DNA of 14,208 bases from an uncultured Sphingobium sp. (lineage in GTDB: Bacteria > Pseudomonadota > Alphaproteobacteria > Sphingomonadales > Sphingomonadaceae). Location of the stretch: positions 1-14,208 of the forward strand of contig CAMLFF010000048.1 in the NCBI GenBank assembly GCA_946479185.1, written 5' to 3'. Positions 1 to 5,813 of the stretch are shown in pieces. A program made the position numbers and the translations under genes. Below the pieces are notes generated by a model that saw only the letters and a list, made by a program, of their open reading frames with translations, ran no database searches and was not told where the DNA came from. The stretch's first letter is position 1, and each line of letters opens with the position of its first letter.

Positions 1-2
1 TT

Positions 3-146
3 GCGGTCTCCGCATTCGGCCTTGTGGTGGTCGGCATCTCCATGACCGGCATCCTCTTATGGTGGCGCAGGCGCAGGCCCTTCCAAGCCAAGGCGCGGCG
101 CGCTCCCAACCCAATTCCGCCATCCGGCGCAAGAAAAGCGGGATAA
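3..146 (+). CDS. PepSY-associated membrane protein, C-terminal end (partial)
   Basis: The open frame entering from the left edge ends at a TAA at 144-146 and gives about 47 residues. It holds one hydrophobic helix (AFGLVVVGISMTGILLWW) followed at once by a run of arginines and a short, basic, proline-rich tail. A final helix ending in LLWWRRRR is typical of the last membrane segment of PepSY-associated inner-membrane proteins. These are often encoded beside TonB-dependent receptors and are thought to act in siderophore or metal reduction at the inner membrane. The receptor gene starts only 45 bases downstream, so the two are probably cotranscribed. Only the tail is visible, so the family call rests on the helix and basic motif plus context. 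Confidence 0.6.
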   Translation, partial: AVSAFGLVVVGISMTGILLWWRRRRPFQAKARRAPNPIPPSGARKAG

Positions 147-191
147 CCGCAGATTTCGTTGAAAAATTACGCAACAAAAGGGGAATTTATA

Positions 192-2435
192 ATGACGATG
201 AACTTCAAGCGCGCGCTCAGACTATCCTGCGTGCCCATGTCCGGCCTGGTGATCCTGGCGCTCTCCGCCCCGGCTCATGCGCAGTCCGAGGCCAGCGAAG
301 GCACGATGAGCGGTGACATCATCATCACGGCCCAGAAGCGCGAAGAGCGGCTGCTCGATGTGCCGGTGCCGGTGACGGCGGTTAGCGGTAGCGATATGCT
401 GGCGAACAACCAGACCCGGGCGCAGGATTTCTTCGCCAGTGTGCCGGGCGTGAACCTTCAGTTCCAGAGCAACCGCGCGCAGCTTGCTATTCGCGGCATC
501 ACGACCAGCCCGGTGACGGGCAATCCCGTGGTCGGCTTTACCGTTGATGACGTTCCATATGGCTCCTCGACCGGGCAGGGCGGCCTGTTTGGCGCGGCAC
601 CTGATCTCGACCCGTCGGAACTGGCGCGCATCGAAGTGCTGCGTGGCCCGCAGGGCACGCTCTATGGCGCGAGCAGCATGGGCGGGCTGGTCAAATATGT
701 CACGATCGACCCTGATCTGAAGGATTTCAGCGGTTCAGTCGGCGGCGGTGTGCAGCGAGTCGAAAAGGGCGGTCAGACGCTCGGCTACAACGTGCGCGGC
801 GCGATCAATGTGCCACTTGGCGAGACGGTCGCGGTGCGTGCCAGCGCCTACACCCGCAAAGAGCCGGGCTATATCGACAATGTCCGCACCGGTGAGACGA
901 ATGTGAATAGCTCGCAAGTCACAGGCGGTCGCTTGTCGGCATTGTGGAAGCCATCGGAGTCTTTCTCGCTCAAGCTCAGTGCGCTCTATCAGGAGCGTGA
1001 CATGTACGGCTCGTCCAACGTGGATGTATCGCTCGGTTCGGTCTACCTGCAAACCGATCAGCGTGGCTCAGGCCGCAGCCGCTCCGATACGCAAATGTAT
1101 AGCGGTCTCATCAATGCCGATCTTGGCGGCATCGACCTGACCTCGATAACGGCCTTCTCACGCGCCACCAATTATGACTTTCAGGACTTCACCGCGTCGC
1201 CACTCACTAACGCCCTCTTCCCGGCGGTGTTCCCGGACGTGACCGAGTTCGGCAATATTCTGCGTCAGGGTTATGATGTCGATAAATTCTCGCACGAGAC
1301 GCGCCTCTCCGGGTCGGCAAGCGAAGCGATCGACTGGATCGTCGGCGGTTTTTATACGCATGAGAAAGCAAAATACACCATCGACACGGCGGCAATCGAC
1401 CCGACGAGCGGCAGCGTTTATGGCTATCCGGTCGTGTGGCGCGATAATGTAAAATATACAGAATATGCTGCATTCGCCAATCTGACCGCCAACCTGTCCG
1501 AGCGGTTCGACGTGCAATTTGGCGGGCGTTACAGCAGGAATGAGCAGACGTTGACACACCGCGAGTGGGTTCGCTCAGCGCCTGCGCCAGATCCTGCAGC
1601 TTATGCCGAGAACAGCCCGAGTGCGAGCGGCGATGCCTTCACTTTCCAGGTGACGCCACGCTTCAAGCCATCGCCCGATCATATGATCTATGCGCGTCTG
1701 GCGACCGGCTATCGCCCTGGCGGACCGAATGCTGGTTGCAGCGAAGATCCGACTGAGCCAGTGCCTTGCCAGTTCCGCCCAGACAAGACGACCAATTATG
1801 AACTTGGCGCAAAGGGTAGTTTTGCGGGTGGCTTGCTCTCCTATGATGTGTCGCTGTTCCACATTGACTGGAAGGACATTCAGATCACGCAGGTCACCTC
1901 GTTGGGCACCTTCACATATAACTCCAACGCAGGCGCAGCACGTAGCCGCGGGTTCGAGGTCGCATTTGAAGCCCGGCCAACACGGGGCCTGACGCTGAAG
2001 GCATGGTGGGCCTATGTAGACGCGACCCTGCGTGACTCGTTCGCATCGGATGTCGTCTATGCAGCCCGTGGCGATCGCCTGCCTTTCTCCAGCGATCATT
2101 CCGGGCACCTCTCGTTCAATTATGAGGCGCCGGTGTCGGATCGCGTCACGGCGAACTTCGGCGCAGCAGCGACTTATGTCGGCAAGCGCCGCGGCGAATT
2201 CGTGCCAACGGAAAGTCTGGCTCCGCTGCGCCAGATCTATCCTGACTATGTGCAGATCGATGTGAATGCCGGGCTCAGCTTCGATAACTGGACGCTCAGT
2301 GCCTTCGTGCAGAACCTGACCAATGAGGAAGGCGTGATTGGCGGCGGTTTCTACAACCAGACCTCGTTCAACACGAACTGGTTCAATTACATCCGCCCGC
2401 GCACGGTCGGCTTGAATGTGGATTTCAGCTTCTGA
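192..2435 (+). CDS. TonB-dependent outer-membrane receptor
   Basis: The 747-residue product is an outer-membrane beta-barrel that would take up a ligand using TonB energy. I chose the ATG at 192 because AGGGGAA lies just upstream; an in-frame TTG at 159 would place extra residues before a good signal peptide. Residues 1-30 form a Sec signal ending AHA|Q. A TonB-box-like stretch (DIIITAQKR, about 42-50) follows, then a plug domain of about 55-175 with the usual LARIEVLRGPQGTLYG and GG-rich motifs. The rest is barrel, ending in aromatic FSF as expected for BAM recognition. Length is normal for the family. The PepSY-type gene upstream would fit iron, siderophore or metal uptake, but many sphingomonad receptors of this type carry other ligands, so the substrate is unknown. 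A hairpin terminator follows the stop. Confidence 0.93.
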   Translation: MTMNFKRALRLSCVPMSGLVILALSAPAHAQSEASEGTMSGDIIITAQKREERLLDVPVPVTAVSGSDMLANNQTRAQDFFASVPGVNLQFQSNRAQLAIRGITTSPVTGNPVVGFTVDDVPYGSSTGQGGLFGAAPDLDPSELARIEVLRGPQGTLYGASSMGGLVKYVTIDPDLKDFSGSVGGGVQRVEKGGQTLGYNVRGAINVPLGETVAVRASAYTRKEPGYIDNVRTGETNVNSSQVTGGRLSALWKPSESFSLKLSALYQERDMYGSSNVDVSLGSVYLQTDQRGSGRSRSDTQMYSGLINADLGGIDLTSITAFSRATNYDFQDFTASPLTNALFPAVFPDVTEFGNILRQGYDVDKFSHETRLSGSASEAIDWIVGGFYTHEKAKYTIDTAAIDPTSGSVYGYPVVWRDNVKYTEYAAFANLTANLSERFDVQFGGRYSRNEQTLTHREWVRSAPAPDPAAYAENSPSASGDAFTFQVTPRFKPSPDHMIYARLATGYRPGGPNAGCSEDPTEPVPCQFRPDKTTNYELGAKGSFAGGLLSYDVSLFHIDWKDIQITQVTSLGTFTYNSNAGAARSRGFEVAFEARPTRGLTLKAWWAYVDATLRDSFASDVVYAARGDRLPFSSDHSGHLSFNYEAPVSDRVTANFGAAATYVGKRRGEFVPTESLAPLRQIYPDYVQIDVNAGLSFDNWTLSAFVQNLTNEEGVIGGGFYNQTSFNTNWFNYIRPRTVGLNVDFSF

Positions 2436-2465
2436 GCTGATTGATCCGATCTGACGGACAAAGGA

Positions 2466-2502
2466 AAGGGCCGCATTGGGGAAATCCGGTGCGGCCCTTT
2501 TG
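2466..2502 (+). terminator. Rho-independent terminator, probably bidirectional
   Basis: A perfect 11-bp inverted repeat (AAAGGGCCGCA at 2466-2476, TGCGGCCCTTT at 2491-2501) encloses a 14-base loop. It is followed by T residues on the + strand and flanked by A residues on the left, giving a U-tract on the - strand as well. It lies 30 bases after the receptor stop and 15 bases after the end of the convergent - strand operon, so it can end both transcripts. Confidence 0.88.
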
Positions 2503-2517
2503 TCATGCGTTGTTGCT

Positions 2518-3150
2518 TTATGGCTTAGCGGCAGCCACCGGGCCGGGCGACAGGCTGCGTTCCTGCTTCTGCACACCATCCAGCACGGTCGATCCCTTGA
2601 TCTGCCCGGAGGCATCGAGCGTCAGCGTGACCGGAGAGAGGCTCCTGTTCTGCCAGTGCCAGCCATGAATGCCGGAGAAGGCGGCGACATAACGGCCATT
2701 CTGACTGTTACCCTTGGCGATGGCGTAGCTCTCAGTCAGTGCCTCGCCGCCATCGAACGGGTGCGCGTGCATGTCATAATTGAGCTGTGCGTCGGCACGC
2801 CACGCAAAGCCAATCACCGCGCCCTTATCGAGCGTATATTTCAGCTCGATCTCGCCATAGGGAGGCAGCGTATAGGTCCAGTGATCGCGAGCGCCGGGTA
2901 GGGCGGCAGGTGGTGCGTTGCTGGCGGTCAGCACGCCCGTGCGCTTCTGGCCGCGCTCTAGCGCCTCCTTGGCTTGCGGGTTGGCCATCTCGGTGAGGCC
3001 GCTCGTTTCGCCCAGGCCGGTTGGGTCGATCCCCGTTTCTGCTGGGAGGACGAAGACCACGGCAATTGCTGCAAGTGCCAAGCCCGCCGCTGCACTGAGC
3101 AGGATGATCTTGCGCCGGTTCGGGGCGGCAGCCGGTTCGATGTCACTCAT
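2518..3150 (-). CDS. Single-pass membrane-anchored periplasmic protein, third gene of the cytochrome/HupE operon
   Basis: The product has 210 residues. The start at 3150 is chosen because its ATG overlaps the TGA of the upstream gene as ATGA; an in-frame upstream start at 3198 would lie inside that gene. A short polar head carrying NRRK is followed by one helix (about residues 14-35) and then a periplasmic domain. The domain contains the sequences LPPYGEIELKYTL, YDMHAHPFDGG and GIHGWHWQNRS, with several histidines and tryptophans. This matches my memory of proteins annotated only as 'transmembrane anchor protein' near HupE-like genes. No enzymatic motif is recognised. The His/Trp/Asp-rich segments could bind a metal or partner, but that is inference. 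Translational coupling suggests it acts with the HupE-like protein and cytochrome. Confidence 0.85.
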   Translation of the reverse strand: MSDIEPAAAPNRRKIILLSAAAGLALAAIAVVFVLPAETGIDPTGLGETSGLTEMANPQAKEALERGQKRTGVLTASNAPPAALPGARDHWTYTLPPYGEIELKYTLDKGAVIGFAWRADAQLNYDMHAHPFDGGEALTESYAIAKGNSQNGRYVAAFSGIHGWHWQNRSLSPVTLTLDASGQIKGSTVLDGVQKQERSLSPGPVAAAKP

Positions 3151-3851
3151 GATGCCAGATACTCCGATGTTTGATGGAACATGATTGCCGCGCCGCACGC
3201 GACCAGAAGCCAGTTTGCGACCGCCGCCTTGGCGGGAAAGCCGGGGCGATGGCGCACAAGGTTGAGCAGGCAGACGACGAAGAAGAGGATGATGATCTGG
3301 CCCAGCTCCACGCCCAGGTTGAAGCTCAGCAGGTTGACCAGCAGGCCATCAGGGGAAATCGAAAGACTCATCAATTTGGTGGCAAGCCCAAGCCCGTGGC
3401 ACAGGCCGAACGCCAGCACCGCCAGCCGCGTATCCACGCGCCAACCCAGCCCGCGCAACACGCCGAGATTCTCCGCGCCCTTATAGATGATCGAGAGGCC
3501 AATGATCACATCCACCACATGGCTGTTCGCGCCCATGTGAAAGATGACGCCCAGCATCAGCGTGAGCGAATGGCCAAGCGTGAAGAGCGAGACGTAAAGC
3601 ACGACATCACGCAGGCGGAAGAGGAACATGACCACGCCGATGAGGAACAGGATATGATCATATCCGGTCACCATATGCTTCGCGCCGAGGTACAGGAACG
3701 GCATGATGGCCGTGCCCTGTGTTGCCGCGACGAAGGCGCGGTCACTCTGCGCAACATCGTGCGCAAGAGCGCCCGGTGCCCAGATTAGCTGGAGCGCCAC
3801 CGCCGCGAGAATGAACGCGAACGTCAGGTGAAGGCGGCGCGCCTCCATCAT
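3147..3851 (-). CDS. HupE/UreJ-family membrane protein
   Basis: The 234-residue polytopic protein has a signal-like N-terminus ending ALA|H near residue 30 and about six to seven hydrophobic segments. Residues 59-66 form H-MVTGY-D-H, the H-x5-D-H motif of HupE/UreJ permeases. Further conserved-looking elements are GHS at 93-95, CHGLGLA at 151-157 and FNLGVELGQ at 177-185. Characterised HupE proteins move nickel into cells for hydrogenase, but no hydrogenase or urease gene is in view, so the substrate here is open (nickel, cobalt or something else). It overlaps the upstream cytochrome stop and the downstream anchor start by ATGA at both ends, so the three products are probably made in fixed proportion. 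Confidence 0.87.
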   Translation of the reverse strand: MMEARRLHLTFAFILAAVALQLIWAPGALAHDVAQSDRAFVAATQGTAIMPFLYLGAKHMVTGYDHILFLIGVVMFLFRLRDVVLYVSLFTLGHSLTLMLGVIFHMGANSHVVDVIIGLSIIYKGAENLGVLRGLGWRVDTRLAVLAFGLCHGLGLATKLMSLSISPDGLLVNLLSFNLGVELGQIIILFFVVCLLNLVRHRPGFPAKAAVANWLLVACGAAIMFHQTSEYLAS

Positions 3852-4333
3852 TGCTGCGTGTTGTTATGCGGGTCCGGACCCAGCCTGACTGGTGCGGGCA
3901 GATAGACTTCATGGCATGCGGTGCAGACATTGTAGAGCGTCCCGCCCGCGTCCAGCACCTTGTCTGGATGATGGGATTTCGCTGCAGCTTCCGCCATGTT
4001 TGCAGCTTCCGTCAGCCCTTGCGCAAAGTCCTGCCAGTCTGTTCCGCGATTGGCGGCATAAGCGGGTTGTTTGAGCGTTTCGGCGGCTTGCTTTAGCGCA
4101 CGCGCAGCCTCAATGACCTGGTTCCATTCTTCAGCATTGGCCGGGACGATCTCCCGCGCGCCTTTCTCGTCGCTGATAAATTGGACGGCATCCCAATAGG
4201 TCTGCGCCGCTGGCTGCACATGCTCGATCATATGCGCCTTGACGTCGGCTGGCTTCACCGCTTCCGGCTTGGCGCAACTGCTCAGCAACAAGATCGTCAT
4301 CGCCGCAGCGCTTGCGGCCCGGATGTGTTTCAT
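3848..4333 (-). CDS. c-type cytochrome lipoprotein with C-terminal heme motif
   Basis: The 161-residue product begins with a lipoprotein signal (LLLSSC, lipid-modified Cys20 predicted) and has a helical Ala/Glu-rich body. A single heme-binding CTACH lies at residues 137-141, close to the C-terminus. That placement resembles class II cytochromes (cytochrome c' type) rather than class I, where CxxCH is N-terminal. The ATG at 4333 follows AAGGGAAG at normal spacing. It should be attached to a membrane facing the periplasm and mature through the cytochrome c assembly system. As the first gene of the operon, with ATGA coupling to the HupE-like gene, it may pass electrons to or sense something at that membrane protein. 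The partner and the sixth heme ligand are unknown. Confidence 0.87.
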   Translation of the reverse strand: MKHIRAASAAAMTILLLSSCAKPEAVKPADVKAHMIEHVQPAAQTYWDAVQFISDEKGAREIVPANAEEWNQVIEAARALKQAAETLKQPAYAANRGTDWQDFAQGLTEAANMAEAAAKSHHPDKVLDAGGTLYNVCTACHEVYLPAPVRLGPDPHNNTQQ

Positions 4334-4434
4334 CAGTCTTCCCTTTCGGATACCGACCGGCCAGCATCGAATGGACCGTCCAGTGCATAGTGGCGGTCAT
4401 CCCTGTGGTGCGGAAACAAATAGCGGTGACCGAT

Positions 4435-4454
4435 GGGTTACAGCGGGGTTACAG
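4435..4454 (-). promoter_or_regulatory. PhoB/OmpR-type tandem operator candidate
   Basis: On the - strand the site reads CTGTAAC-N4-CTGTAAC: two identical 7-base half sites with an 11-base period, one helical turn. This is the geometry of sites for OmpR/PhoB-family response regulators, and the half site is close to the Pho-box CTGTCAT/C. It lies about 100 bases upstream of the cytochrome start and 190 bases upstream of the DUF6644-like start. The spacer is GC-rich, unlike a typical Pho box, so the regulator is uncertain. Confidence 0.4.
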
Positions 4455-4551
4455 TGCGTGACACGCTGCCCTTTGCGCCCGCGCCACGCGGCGAGATTGC
4501 GGGCGGAGCGCTGCCGCATCACCATCTGTACCGGTATCAAACCGTTTCAAC

Positions 4552-4580
4552 CTTGGAAGCTGCCCGCGAGCCCCTAGACC
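4552..4580 (+). promoter_or_regulatory. Weak sigma70-like promoter candidate for the DUF6644-like pair
   Basis: CTTGGA (4552-4557) and TAGACC (4575-4580) are separated by 17 bases. The -35 is fair for alphaproteobacteria but the -10 is poor. Position, about 65 bases before the first start codon, is the main support. Confidence 0.22.
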
Positions 4581-4645
4581 CAAGGTCATGAATAGCCCTC
4601 AGCATGACTGAGTGGCCGGAGCCTTACAGCAGAGGGGATTTACCG

Positions 4646-5134
4646 ATGTCCGTCACAGAATTTGGCGATTGGCTTTACGCCACGCTGGTCGCCACCGCGA
4701 TCCGTGAGACCAGTTGGATCATCCCGGGCGTGCAGAGCATTCACATTGTCGCCATTGCAGTGTTGGTTGGCTCCGCGCTCTGCACCGAGCTGCGCTTTGC
4801 AGGCGTCTTCGCCACGGACCGCCCGGCAGCCGATGTGCTGCGGCGGTTCGTGCCGTGGATGCGCTGGGCGCTGCTGGTGCTGCTGACCACGGGGGTTGTC
4901 CTCGTCGTTGCCGAGCCGGGGCGCACGCTCACCAACAGCGTGTTCCTCACCAAGATGGTGCTGGTCGCCGGGGCCAGTCTCGTCACGCTGCAGGCGCGCA
5001 AGTCTTTGCTGGTCGCGGGCCCCGCGCTGGAGGGAGGCGCGCATTCTGCCGAGGCCTCGCGCCCGCTGGCCTGGCTGATGTTGTTCGTCTGGTGCTGCGT
5101 GATCTTCTGCGGTCGCTTCATCGCATACGTCTGA
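4646..5134 (+). CDS. DUF6644-like four-helix membrane protein, copy 1
   Basis: The 162-residue product has about four membrane helices and no signal peptide beyond the first. The ATG at 4646 has AGAGGGGA at good spacing; an in-frame ATG at 4604 lacks a ribosome site. I assign it to the DUF6644-like group from memory of the pattern IRE...H...G...LR...GR; function is unknown. Residues likely to matter are Ile19-Arg20-Glu21, His33 inside the first helix, Arg50, Pro70, Lys103 and Gly156-Arg157. All of them sit at the same residue numbers in the next gene, so the two are paralogues. A buried histidine facing conserved arginines could bind heme or a quinone, but this is speculation. It is divergent from the cytochrome operon. 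Confidence 0.8.
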   Translation: MSVTEFGDWLYATLVATAIRETSWIIPGVQSIHIVAIAVLVGSALCTELRFAGVFATDRPAADVLRRFVPWMRWALLVLLTTGVVLVVAEPGRTLTNSVFLTKMVLVAGASLVTLQARKSLLVAGPALEGGAHSAEASRPLAWLMLFVWCCVIFCGRFIAYV

Positions 5135-5189
5135 TCGTTTCGAGCGCCGCTTAGGCTGCCGTTCCCCTGATTGAAGGAAGAGTTTCGCC

Positions 5190-5693
5190 ATGATCGACCA
5201 GGCTATCCTCCAGCAAATTTACGACCTGTCCCTGTCTGCTTCCATCCGCGAAAATGTGAATGCGTTTCCGATACTTGAGTCGCTGCACGTCCTCGCCGTC
5301 GCGCTTGTGTTTGGCACCATCCTCATCGTCGATCTTCGCTTGCTCGGCGTGGCATCCTACCGTGGCAGCGCCGCAAAGCTGATCGTCGAGCTGCTGCCCT
5401 ATACCTGGGTCGCCTTCGTTCTGGCCGTGGTCACCGGCAGCCTCATGTTCATCTCGAATGCGGTTGCCTATGCCAACAACACCCAGTTCCTGCTCAAGCT
5501 GGTGGCCATCGCCATCGCCGGGCTGAACATGATGTGGTTCCACTCGACCGCCTATCGCAAGATCGCCAATTGGGATGCGGACATGCCGCCGCCCGCCGCC
5601 GCGCGTTTCGCTGGCATTTCGTCGCTCATCCTGTGGACCTTGGTCATCTTCCTTGGTCGCTGGATCGGCTTCACGCTCGAACTGTTCTTCTGA
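5190..5693 (+). CDS. DUF6644-like four-helix membrane protein, copy 2
   Basis: The 167-residue product starts at an ATG preceded by GAAGGAAG. It has four predicted helices, with the intramembrane sequence ESLHVLAVALVFG near residues 30-42, DLR at 48-50 and FLGRWIGF near the C-terminus. It aligns to copy 1 without gaps at all the marked residues (I19, R20, E21, H33, G42, R50, P70, K103, G156, R157) and adds a short tail. An extra histidine appears at 118 (WFHSTAYRK). The 55-base gap to copy 1 suggests one transcript and perhaps a heterodimer. Biochemical function of the family is not known to me. Two strong hairpins follow the stop. Confidence 0.83.
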   Translation: MIDQAILQQIYDLSLSASIRENVNAFPILESLHVLAVALVFGTILIVDLRLLGVASYRGSAAKLIVELLPYTWVAFVLAVVTGSLMFISNAVAYANNTQFLLKLVAIAIAGLNMMWFHSTAYRKIANWDADMPPPAAARFAGISSLILWTLVIFLGRWIGFTLELFF

Positions 5694-5710
5694 GTTGTTC
5701 GAGCCACTTT

Positions 5711-5743
5711 CCATGCCGATTGTTCCTCTTGTGATCGGCATGG
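5711..5743 (+). repeat. Perfect 10-bp hairpin, first of a pair
   Basis: CCATGCCGAT at 5711-5720 pairs perfectly with ATCGGCATGG at 5734-5743 around a 13-base loop. There is no T-run after it, so it is not a standard intrinsic terminator on either strand. It could slow or end transcription after the DUF6644-like pair or protect the mRNA 3' end. Confidence 0.6.
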
Positions 5744-5750
5744 CGCCCTG

Positions 5751-5789
5751 GGCCACCCGTGCGTTACATGCCCGTGCGCGCGGGTGGCC
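5751..5789 (+). repeat. 13-bp GC-rich hairpin, second of a pair
   Basis: GGCCACCCGTGCG at 5751-5763 pairs with CGCGCGGGTGGCC at 5777-5789 with a single T-G wobble and a 13-base loop. TTCATT follows, giving only a poor U-tract. It ends 10 bases before the Shine-Dalgarno sequence of the hydrolase-like gene, so it is either a weak terminator for the upstream unit or a 5'-leader structure of the downstream gene. Confidence 0.6.
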
Positions 5790-5813
5790 TTCATTCCATG
5801 GAGTGAATGCGCG

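Larger units (their letters stand above)
4334..4645. other. Divergent intergenic control region
   Basis: These 312 bases lie between the start of the - strand cytochrome operon and the start of the + strand DUF6644-like pair. I see no convincing gene here. It holds a tandem 9-base repeat (GGGTTACAG at 4435-4443 and 4446-4454), a short perfect inverted repeat just after it (GCGTG-A-CACGC, 4456-4466), and a weak promoter-like pair at 4552-4580. A CTCAG-CATGA-CTGAG dyad lies at 4598-4612. It must contain the promoters of both divergent units. Confidence 0.6.

Noticed and set aside
59..316. Small + strand frame at the left edge
   Set aside because: It overlaps the PepSY-type tail and the receptor signal peptide in another frame and has no supporting motif.
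1575..2615. Long open frame on the - strand across the end of the receptor gene
   Set aside because: It is antisense to the well-supported TonB receptor, runs over the terminator and has no recognisable domain, signal or ribosome site; high-GC DNA commonly gives such shadows.
3171..3788. 205-codon + strand frame rich in Glu, Asp, Gln and His
   Set aside because: It looks like a possible metal-binding acidic protein, but it is exactly antisense to the membrane helices of the HupE-like gene, which explains the charged composition.
4598..4612. CTCAG-CATGA-CTGAG dyad before the first DUF6644-like gene
   Set aside because: Five-base arms are too short to claim as an operator, though it surrounds the weaker alternative ATG at 4604.
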